Assembly (NCBI GenBank): GCA_964349095.1
Contig: CAYGFD010000022.1
Span: 1 to 9,005 of the forward strand
Direction: 5' to 3'
DNA from: UBA10001 sp964349095
Lineage (GTDB): Bacteria; Patescibacteriota; Patescibacteriia; Veblenbacterales; UBA10138
Length of the DNA: 9,005 nucleotides
This document shows, in pieces, positions 1 through 5,331 of this stretch. A program made the translations under genes and the position numbers. Each line of letters begins with the position of its first letter. Positions within the stretch are counted from its first letter, which is position 1. Under the pieces are notes generated by a model. That model saw nothing but the letters and a program-made list of their open reading frames with translations. It was not told the DNA's origin and made no database searches.

Positions 1-254
1 TTAGCAATTCGTTCTAGCGCCCTCTTAACATCGCGTAAATTACCCTCCAAGGTTTTTTCCACGGAAAGATTGTCTGTAAATGTTGCTACCTCAGCAGCAT
101 TTTCATCCTCTTTGTCTCCGTACTGGGGGAAGGTGGAATTAAAATCACCACTAGCTTTTGGGTTTGAGGCCGCAAAAGTTTTTAACTCCTCTTCGAGTTT
201 AATTTTCTGATCCTCGAGGAATAATTTCATTTTTTCAATAGTTGCTTTGTCCAT
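1..254 (-). CDS. DksA/TraR-family zinc-finger regulator, N-terminal part (cut by window edge)
   Basis: Reading the minus strand from the ATG at 254 gives 84 codons without a stop up to the window edge. The protein starts MDKATIEKMKLFLEDQKIKL, a charged coiled-coil helix. It then has the segment YGDKEDENAAEVATFTDN (about residues 45-62) and VEKTLEGNLRDVKRALERIA (65-84). This is the pattern found just before the C4 zinc finger in DksA/TraR (DnaK-suppressor) proteins; the finger itself would lie beyond position 1. DksA-family proteins enter the RNA polymerase secondary channel and alter initiation, often with ppGpp; whether this one does is inference. No good Shine-Dalgarno sits at normal spacing. 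A strong promoter lies 40 nt upstream, and a structured RNA with its terminator lies before that promoter. The family call is fairly secure; the exact subfamily is not. Confidence 0.8.
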   Translation of the reverse strand, partial: MDKATIEKMKLFLEDQKIKLEEELKTFAASNPKASGDFNSTFPQYGDKEDENAAEVATFTDNLSVEKTLEGNLRDVKRALERIA

Positions 255-293
255 ATAATTAATACAAAATAAGGCGTTTCCTTGAACGATTGG

Positions 294-321
294 ATTATAT
301 CATAGGGTAAAGGATAGTCAA
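294..321 (-). promoter_or_regulatory. Sigma-70-type promoter for the DksA/TraR-like gene
   Basis: On the minus strand there is a -35 TTGACT (321-316), a 16-nt spacer and a perfect -10 TATAAT (299-294) preceded by TGA, an extended -10. The predicted start is near 287, giving a leader of about 33 nt before the ATG at 254. The -35 lies only about 10 nt beyond the U-tract of the terminator at 330-362, so the gene can be transcribed independently of any read-through. Confidence 0.75.
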
Positions 322-329
322 TTTTTTTT

Positions 330-362
330 CAACAAAAATAGGGGGCGATGAAGCCCCCTATT
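330..362 (-). terminator. Intrinsic terminator closing the structured RNA
   Basis: A perfect 10-bp stem (337-346 with 353-362, GC core GGGGGC/GCCCCC) carries a 6-nt loop. On the minus strand it ends in a run of five U followed by G. The plus-strand flank is A-rich and has no U-tract, so it works only for minus-strand transcripts. Its 3' arm (340-349) is also perfectly complementary over 10 nt to 384-393, just upstream in the same RNA. Confidence 0.85.
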
Positions 363-704
363 ATAAAATGAATAATTGAGCTTATCGCCCCCTGGTGCGA
401 CACTTGCGCTACTTTCTTAGACCTCCGTTGGAGATCTGGGAAAGAATGTATCCTCAAGTGCCTTAGGGGCGTAATCCTCACGCGATGTATCACGCAATAT
501 CTCTACCACTCTTGTGGTCAGTACGCATAATGAAATACGAACTGCCTTTTTATTTTTGTTTCATTTTTTATACGGTTTAGCATGAGGTCTAAACCAAATG
601 AGTGTCAGAGCAGTAAAGAAAGGGACTGCCTCTCTAATATTAGCTGAAACAGGCCCTTTCCTTACTTATGAAGTCTTTAGTTTTTAAATATCCACAATTT
701 ATGT
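330..704 (-). ncRNA. Structured non-coding RNA or attenuator leader of unknown class (about 375 nt)
   Basis: This stretch has its own promoter (711-739) and intrinsic terminator (330-362) and no convincing gene. Read on the minus strand it folds, by eye, into a series of helices. Hairpin A (618-660) has 7 bp plus 7 bp (618-624/654-660 and 626-632/646-652). Hairpin B pairs 574-580 with 589-595. Hairpin C pairs 505-509 with 514-518. A long rod at 377-480 pairs 477-480/377-380, 465-471/386-393, 455-462/399-406, 440-444/412-416 and 430-437/419-426. That is about 32 bp around a 3-nt loop (427-429). I looked for and did not find the conserved cores of RNase P RNA, tmRNA, SRP RNA or common riboswitches. 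It could be a free small RNA or a long leader controlling the DksA/TraR-like gene. The existence of the RNA is well supported; its function is unknown. Confidence 0.7.
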
Positions 705-710
705 ATTTAC

Positions 711-739
711 AATATACCATAAATTTTTATATGAGTCAA
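711..739 (-). promoter_or_regulatory. Promoter of the structured RNA
   Basis: On the minus strand: -35 TTGACT (739-734), exactly 17 nt of AT-rich spacer, and -10 TATATT (716-711) preceded by TGG (extended -10). The predicted start is near 704. It lies just downstream of the pnp terminator, so the RNA is an independent transcription unit. Confidence 0.75.
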
Positions 740-750
740 TACCAAACATT

Positions 751-766
751 TAGCTAAAATTAGCTA
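751..766. promoter_or_regulatory. 16-nt palindrome upstream of the RNA promoter
   Basis: TAGCTAA and TTAGCTA form a perfect inverted repeat with a 2-nt centre. It sits 11 nt upstream of the -35 of the structured-RNA promoter. It could be an operator for a dimeric regulator or an AT-rich upstream element. No regulator is identified and the evidence is the symmetry alone. Confidence 0.3.
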
Positions 767-771
767 TTTCC

Positions 772-814
772 AACCAAAAAACACTGAACAAGTAATATGT
801 TCAGTGTTTTGGTT
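772..814 (-). terminator. Intrinsic terminator downstream of pnp
   Basis: A perfect 9-bp stem (782-790 with 798-806; CACTGAACA/TGTTCAGTG) has a 7-nt loop. It is extended by A/T and by AACC/GGTT pairs at the base, and on the minus strand is followed by six U. It lies about 50 nt after the pnp stop. The flanking A and T runs make it partly bidirectional, but no plus-strand gene ends here. A weaker stem (837-842 with 849-854) lies between it and pnp. Confidence 0.85.
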
Positions 815-862
815 CTTAACAAATTGTCCACAGTTTAGGGGATAAGTTTCCCCTTTTAGCTA

Positions 863-3061
863 TTATCTCTGAAATCTGGGTCGTTTATTATTGCTATTAA
901 ACGGTCGTCGCGGACGCTCAGGTGCATCTGGAATGTTGTCCGGCCTAGGTTTGGTTTGCTTTATGGATAAGTTAATCCTTCCTTGGTCGTCAATTTCAAT
1001 GACCTTAACAGTTACTTCATCGCCAATCTTAACCACATCCTCGACGTTTTCTGTTCTATTCCAGTCTAATTCAGATATATGGACTAAACCCTCTTGTTTA
1101 GGTAATACTTCTACAAAAGCACCAAAGTTCATTAATCTTGTTACTTTTCCTGTAAATATCTCTCCAACGACAACTTCTCGGGTAAGGTTTTTAATCCAAT
1201 CAATAGCCTTTTGGGCGCCTTCTTGGTTTACGGCCGTAATCATAACCAATCCATCGTCCTCAATATCAATCTCAACTCCTGTAGCATCAATGATTTGGTT
1301 GATCATTTTACCGCCAGGACCGATCACATCGCGAATCTTGTCTGGAGATATCTTAAATGAAGTAATACGAGGTGCATGGGGAGATAGTTCGCTACGTGGA
1401 GCCTCAATAGCTTGTGACATTACTTTAAGGATTTGTGTTCTTGCTTCTTTAGCTTTAATAACGGCCTCACTTAAGATTTGTTTTGATACTCCACCAAGTT
1501 TAATATCCAATTGGATAGCCGTGATGCCAGTGGTAGTACCAGCGATTTTGAAATCCATATCACCGGAGTGATCTTCAATACCTTGAATGTCGGTAATGAC
1601 CGCATAATTCTTTTTATCCTCTGGATCAGTAATGAGTCCCATGGCAATTCCGGCGACCGCGCTTTTTATTGGTACACCAGCATCCATTAACGACAAACTT
1701 GATCCGCAGATCGAAGCCTGCGATGAAGATCCATTAGAAGACAGAACTTCTGAAACAACTCTAATTGTGTAAGGGAAAGATTCTTTATTAGGTAGTACCG
1801 GAACTAAAGCTTTTTCCGCCAGGGCTCCGTGGCCAATTTCTCGTCTGCCTGGTGATCTAACCGGTGATACCTCCCCAACACTGAAGCCGGGAAAGTTATA
1901 GTGATGCATATAACGTTTTTTCGTTTCGGCTTCCATACCATCTAAGATTTGTTCTGCTGAAGGTGAGGCTAGAGTTACAACTGACAACACTTGAGTTTCG
2001 CCGCGTAAAAATAATCCTGAGCCATGAGTGCGAGGTAATATAGCAACACCAGCCGACAGTGGTCTGAGCTCATCTAGTTTTCTGCCGTCAACTCGGATTT
2101 TTTTATCAAGTACCAATAGACGCGACTGCATGTCTAACAGGTCCTCAAACATTTTCATTCCTTGGCTGCGCGCTTCTTTAGATACATCATTATCTTCCTT
2201 TAGCATCGCTTCCAAATTCTTTTTGAGTTCGTCTACTACGTCGTGGTATTTTTGGCGGCTGCTTTGCGGGAAAATGTTTTTGGCATGCTCATTTAACCAG
2301 GAAGTGACCTTATTTTTTACTGCATCCATTTTTTCTTGATCCTCTGGACTCAGTGCTGATTCGGATTTTTTGGGTTTGCCGACCTGCTTAGTTACATCAT
2401 GGATAAATGGGATTATTTCTTTCAAGTGATCATGGGCAAAATTAATTGCCTCAGTTATTTCAGCTTCTGGTATTTCATTGCCTTGTCCTTCAATCATGAC
2501 AACCTCCTCAGCTGTGCCGGCGACGACTACGTCCATATCGCTTTTAGCACGCTCTTCATAGTTTGGGTTGATAATCCACTTACCCTCAACTCGGCCGACA
2601 CGCACTGCGGCTATTGGGCCACCCCAAGCAATGGGTGAAATATTTAAAGCCATTGATGCTGCAATTAAGGCCTGGATATCCGGATCGTTTTCTTGATCTA
2701 CAGACAGAACCGTAATCATTACTTGGACATCTTTACGTTCGGTACCTTTAAACAAAGGCCTAATTGATCGATCAATCATACGCCCAGTCAGCACCGCTTC
2801 GTCGCTTGGTCTGCCCTCGCGCTTAATAAAACGAGAACCTTTTATTTTTCCAGCCGCGTAAAGACGCTCCTCATAATCAACTAACAAAGGGAAAAAATCT
2901 ATCCCTTCACGTTGTGAGGCGGATTGTACTACGGTTGCTAGCACGACTGTTTCCCCATACTGCACTGTACAACTACCATGGGCTTGTTGGGCAAGTTTCC
3001 CCACTTCAACAGTGAGTGTCCTACCAGCCACTTCGGTAGTGAACTTTTTTACATCGCTCAT
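863..3061 (-). CDS. pnp: Polyribonucleotide nucleotidyltransferase (PNPase)
   Basis: PNPase degrades RNA 3' to 5' by phosphorolysis, as a cytoplasmic trimer. The 732-aa protein is full length. It has a first RNase PH domain (about 4-140), a helical linker (about 230-305), a second RNase PH domain (about 320-545) with GSSSQASICG (444-453) and GDMDF (500-504) holding catalytic-site acidic residues, a KH domain with GPGG (581-584), and an S1 domain (about 632-703, GKVTRLMNFGAFVEV). A short basic Pro/Arg/Asn-rich tail ends the protein. The ATG at 3061 is chosen because AAGGAAAG lies about 10 nt upstream; an in-frame TTG at 3085 would add eight residues without a comparable site. The gene lies third in a cluster after rpsO and a NYN nuclease gene. 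Its leader can form a long hairpin (3081-3170), and a terminator follows at 772-814. Confidence 0.97.
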   Translation of the reverse strand: MSDVKKFTTEVAGRTLTVEVGKLAQQAHGSCTVQYGETVVLATVVQSASQREGIDFFPLLVDYEERLYAAGKIKGSRFIKREGRPSDEAVLTGRMIDRSIRPLFKGTERKDVQVMITVLSVDQENDPDIQALIAASMALNISPIAWGGPIAAVRVGRVEGKWIINPNYEERAKSDMDVVVAGTAEEVVMIEGQGNEIPEAEITEAINFAHDHLKEIIPFIHDVTKQVGKPKKSESALSPEDQEKMDAVKNKVTSWLNEHAKNIFPQSSRQKYHDVVDELKKNLEAMLKEDNDVSKEARSQGMKMFEDLLDMQSRLLVLDKKIRVDGRKLDELRPLSAGVAILPRTHGSGLFLRGETQVLSVVTLASPSAEQILDGMEAETKKRYMHHYNFPGFSVGEVSPVRSPGRREIGHGALAEKALVPVLPNKESFPYTIRVVSEVLSSNGSSSQASICGSSLSLMDAGVPIKSAVAGIAMGLITDPEDKKNYAVITDIQGIEDHSGDMDFKIAGTTTGITAIQLDIKLGGVSKQILSEAVIKAKEARTQILKVMSQAIEAPRSELSPHAPRITSFKISPDKIRDVIGPGGKMINQIIDATGVEIDIEDDGLVMITAVNQEGAQKAIDWIKNLTREVVVGEIFTGKVTRLMNFGAFVEVLPKQEGLVHISELDWNRTENVEDVVKIGDEVTVKVIEIDDQGRINLSIKQTKPRPDNIPDAPERPRRPFNSNNKRPRFQR

Positions 3062-3080
3062 ATTATTTTCTTTCCTTGGC

Positions 3081-3170
3081 GGCAACAGTCTATAAGCGGT
3101 GTGTTATTTGAGAAGAGCTTAACTCGCGAAAGTTAAATTCTCTTCAAACAACACTCGACTTGCTGTTACC
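3081..3170 (-). promoter_or_regulatory. Long hairpin in the pnp leader, candidate autoregulatory element
   Basis: The 120-nt gap before pnp folds into one extended helix on the minus-strand RNA: 3163-3170 with 3081-3088 (8 bp, one G-U), 3146-3154 with 3101-3109 (9 bp, one G-U), 3140-3145 with 3112-3117 (6 bp) and 3131-3136 with 3119-3124 (6 bp), around a 6-nt loop. It ends a few nt before the pnp Shine-Dalgarno and has no U-tract, so it is not a terminator. In E. coli, pnp is controlled by a comparable leader duplex cut by RNase III and then acted on by PNPase. Sharing that mechanism is inference. Confidence 0.6.
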
Positions 3171-3181
3171 AACCTTAATTA

Positions 3182-3688
3182 TTATTTAAATTTTGTCATT
3201 AAGAATTTCTTAGGATAGGCTGACAAGTTAAAAAATTCATCAGCTGCTTCGATCAATTTACCCGAGGTAGTTTGCTCAAATGCCACCACCTCAACGCGTT
3301 GCCCTAAAAATTTTAGATACTCAACCAGCGGTACGTAGTCACCATCACCGGTTACTAAAACAACCACATCCAGTTTCGCTGACAGCGAAATAGCATCGAT
3401 GGACAAACCGACATCCCAATCACCTTTTTTAACCCCACCCCAGAAGATTTGCAAATCTTTCATTTTCAGTTCAAAACCCTGATTAGAAAGTGCTTCAAAA
3501 AATTTTGCTTCTTCTGGTGCTTCGGCTTTAATTACGTAGGCAATGGCCCGAATAAGTTTTCGGTCACTGGTGGCTTGTTCCAAAATAGCGCCAAAATTTA
3601 CCTTGGCGTTATAAAGATTACGCCCGGAGTAGTACATGTTCTGTACATCGATGAAAACTCCGACGCGTTGATCTTTGTGTTTTAACAT
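3182..3688 (-). CDS. NYN/LabA-like (DUF88) PIN-fold putative ribonuclease
   Basis: A 168-aa protein of the NYN family, whose PIN-like fold uses a cluster of aspartates to bind metal and cleave RNA. The N-terminal strand VFIDVQNMYY holds D14 and N17. The middle has KKGDWDVGLSIDA with D90, D92 and D98. The third motif LVTGDGDYVPLV holds D115 and D117. This acidic set is complete, so the protein is probably active; its substrate is unknown. LabA homologues were first linked to circadian gene expression in cyanobacteria, which says little here. The ATG at 3688 lies 3 nt after the rpsO stop, so translation is probably coupled; an AAAGGA within the rpsO 3' end is the only ribosome-binding candidate and its spacing is long. 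Position between rpsO and pnp suggests a role in RNA turnover. Confidence 0.88.
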   Translation of the reverse strand: MLKHKDQRVGVFIDVQNMYYSGRNLYNAKVNFGAILEQATSDRKLIRAIAYVIKAEAPEEAKFFEALSNQGFELKMKDLQIFWGGVKKGDWDVGLSIDAISLSAKLDVVVLVTGDGDYVPLVEYLKFLGQRVEVVAFEQTTSGKLIEAADEFFNLSAYPKKFLMTKFK

Positions 3689-3691
3689 AAA

Positions 3692-4027
3692 TTATACAAT
3701 ATCCTTTTCGTGCATTTCCTCTTCGACTGGTTCCGGCAACTCTTGAGCAACGTCTGATATTTTGATATTGAGTTTAAGTTTCTTTACCAGCTGTTCAAAT
3801 GTTTTTTCGTTTTCTCGTTTTAAGTATTTTAACAAACGACGACGCTGGCTTATTTTTTTAAGTAGTCCGCGGCGGGAAGAGAAATCTTTTTTGTGGGACT
3901 TCAAGTGTTCTGTAAGTCTTTCGATTTCTTCTGTTAAAATAGCAATCTGAACCTCGGGAGAGCCCGTGTCCTGTTCGTGCGTCTTAAATTTCTTGATTAT
4001 TTTATCCTTGGTTTGCTTATCGAGCAT
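3692..4027 (-). CDS. rpsO: 30S ribosomal protein S15 with acidic C-terminal tail
   Basis: S15 binds the central domain of 16S rRNA early in 30S assembly. The first 89 residues match the normal family length: GSPEVQIA (22-29), then the signature LTEHLKSHKKDFSSRRGLL (38-56) with His41, His45 and Asp48, then QRRRLLKYLK (61-70). A further 22 residues rich in Glu and Pro (about 90-111) extend beyond the usual end. The ATG at 4027 is preferred because AAAGGA lies 7 nt upstream and it gives the standard MLDK start; an in-frame TTG at 4054 would add nine residues inside the leader. The leader can form a pseudoknot that masks the Shine-Dalgarno (4029-4081). A promoter lies at 4118-4146. The NYN gene follows after 3 nt. 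Confidence 0.96.
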   Translation of the reverse strand: MLDKQTKDKIIKKFKTHEQDTGSPEVQIAILTEEIERLTEHLKSHKKDFSSRRGLLKKISQRRRLLKYLKRENEKTFEQLVKKLKLNIKISDVAQELPEPVEEEMHEKDIV

Positions 4028-4028
4028 A

Positions 4029-4081
4029 AACCAATCCTTTCTTTTTTCGTTCAACCAAGTTAAAGGGGATAGTTCTTTAAC
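4029..4081 (-). promoter_or_regulatory. Candidate S15 autoregulatory pseudoknot over the rpsO ribosome-binding site
   Basis: In the rpsO leader a perfect 7-bp hairpin (4075-4081 with 4059-4065) has a 9-nt loop. Eight of the loop bases (4067-4074, AACUAUCC) pair with 4029-4037 (GGAUUGGUU), which carries the Shine-Dalgarno, leaving one bulged U and one G-U pair. This is an H-type pseudoknot. E. coli S15 represses its own mRNA through a pseudoknot of this logic. Direct control by S15 in this organism is inferred. Confidence 0.55.
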
Positions 4082-4117
4082 CGAGATAGACGATGTTAAC
4101 TATTAAATTACGTAGCA

Positions 4118-4146
4118 ATATTAGCACTTTCCCTTATTTTTTGCAA
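4118..4146 (-). promoter_or_regulatory. Promoter for rpsO-NYN-pnp
   Basis: Minus strand: -35 TTGCAA (4146-4141), 17-nt spacer, -10 TAATAT (4123-4118) preceded by TGC (extended -10). The start near 4111 gives a leader of about 84 nt that contains the candidate pseudoknot. No terminator separates it from the ATP-grasp gene upstream, so read-through from that gene is also possible. The 4147-4170 spacer holds short imperfect repeats of TTTTAGGTA and nothing else recognisable. Confidence 0.55.
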
Positions 4147-4170
4147 GTATTTAAGGTGTTTTAGGTATTT

Positions 4171-5331
4171 TTAGGTAAATAAGTCCCAGATATGGCGGGC
4201 GACATTATTAGGGGTGCCGATAAGCGGGTGGTGGTGTAGATTTATAAAAGGGACCGTGTTGCATTCTATAATGCCCCATTTTTGTTCATCGGGTGAGATT
4301 GAGACGCTAGGAATAATAAAATCAAAACCCAGTATGGGGTCGTTTATGAGTCGGGCGGCTTTTTCCAATATCTCCAATATTTTGGGGTGGGTGATGGCGG
4401 TAACCTCCTCGCTTCTACCCCCATAAGAAACACCGATTTTTTCTGAAAGCAGTACTTTTTGGTTCATAGGTAAAATAGTTTCCAGTGTTACATTTTGTCT
4501 TTTTAAAAACTCCCGCGTGTTTTCGCTAATAATAAACTCATTAACACCCCTTGGTCGCGAGCTGTTCATTTCGTTTATCAGATTGTAAATATTTTTTTTG
4601 CTGTCGCCAGTTATTTGTGGCTGTTCACCTTTAAGGACGCCAACCAGCTTTCCATTAATGACCGTTCCTCGGTAAACTGCTCCAAACAATTGTTCTTCAA
4701 TAATTACTTCAGGGCATAATTGGCGCGCTAGTTTAAAAGCCTCAGCCAAATCCTGGGCAGTATTTACAAATAAAGTCGTGTGGCGGCCGCGTGAACCCAA
4801 GCGAGGTTTTACAATTACTGGTTTATGTAAATTTTCAAAACATTTTAGTATGTCCTCATACTTATTACTACTAAGACCTGCCGGCGCGGGGATTTCATAT
4901 TTTTGAAACAATTTTTTTAATCGTGCTTTATCGTCAATCCAAACCAAAGCCGGAGTTTCGTATGGTCTTGGTAGACTCATAAAATAAATAGTTCGGTTTT
5001 TTAGACGAGCACGAAAATTATCAGTAACTTGTTTGCCTACTACCAGCACCTCCATTTTTATATTTCTTTTTTTCGCCTCTTCTTTCAACACTTGGGCGCG
5101 CGGAGAGATAGTCAGGTCGGGGTCGTCCGTATACCTAGCTACATTAAAAAATATCAGTAGATTGGTTATCAATCTAATAATTAATTCAGCCAAACCGTTT
5201 AAAGCCGACTGTAATTTAAGTCGATTAAGTGCCAGCCCAATTGGAATTAAAATTAATTCAATCGAGGCATTTAGTCTTTCAGACCAGTGTGATATTGGGT
5301 TGTTGCCACAAGCCAAGCATTTGTTAGACAT
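4171..5331 (-). CDS. ATP-grasp carboxylate-amine ligase-like protein
   Basis: A 386-aa ATP-grasp enzyme. This superfamily activates a carboxylate as an acyl phosphate and joins it to an amine or similar nucleophile. Visible parts: N-terminal CLAC (5-8) followed by two hydrophobic helices (about 22-40 and 47-64); the pre-grasp helix ending YEIPAPAG (145-152); the grasp loop VIVKPRLGSRGRHT (172-185); IIEEQLFG (210-217) and the strand VINGKLVGVLKG; the metal-site motif GFDFIIP (335-341) with IIECNTVPF (354-362); and HHHPLIGTPNNVARHI near the end. The order and the last segment recall cyanophycin synthetase and glutathione-synthase relatives; the substrate is unknown. The ATG at 5331 overlaps the upstream gene by 8 nt and is preferred to a TTG at 5358; no Shine-Dalgarno is seen, which fits translational coupling. 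A single Cys pair alone does not prove a zinc site. Confidence 0.85.
   Translation of the reverse strand: MSNKCLACGNNPISHWSERLNASIELILIPIGLALNRLKLQSALNGLAELIIRLITNLLIFFNVARYTDDPDLTISPRAQVLKEEAKKRNIKMEVLVVGKQVTDNFRARLKNRTIYFMSLPRPYETPALVWIDDKARLKKLFQKYEIPAPAGLSSNKYEDILKCFENLHKPVIVKPRLGSRGRHTTLFVNTAQDLAEAFKLARQLCPEVIIEEQLFGAVYRGTVINGKLVGVLKGEQPQITGDSKKNIYNLINEMNSSRPRGVNEFIISENTREFLKRQNVTLETILPMNQKVLLSEKIGVSYGGRSEEVTAITHPKILEILEKAARLINDPILGFDFIIPSVSISPDEQKWGIIECNTVPFINLHHHPLIGTPNNVARHIWDLFT

Noticed and set aside
330..704. RNase P RNA, tmRNA, SRP RNA or 6S RNA
   Set aside because: The length is suitable for the first two, but the GAGGAAAGUCC core, the tRNA-like end and ALAA-type tag, and the SRP apical loop are absent. 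The rod recalls 6S RNA only in shape, without the large central bubble.
891..2638. Plus-strand reading frames of 226, 103 and 79 codons
   Set aside because: They lie wholly inside pnp on the opposite strand, have no ribosome-binding sites and show no recognisable domains.
3062..3085. Longer PNPase starting at TTG 3085
   Set aside because: It would add eight residues from inside the leader hairpin; the ATG at 3061 has a good Shine-Dalgarno and fits the family N-terminus. The same reasoning rejects TTG 4054 for rpsO and TTG 5358 for the ATP-grasp gene.
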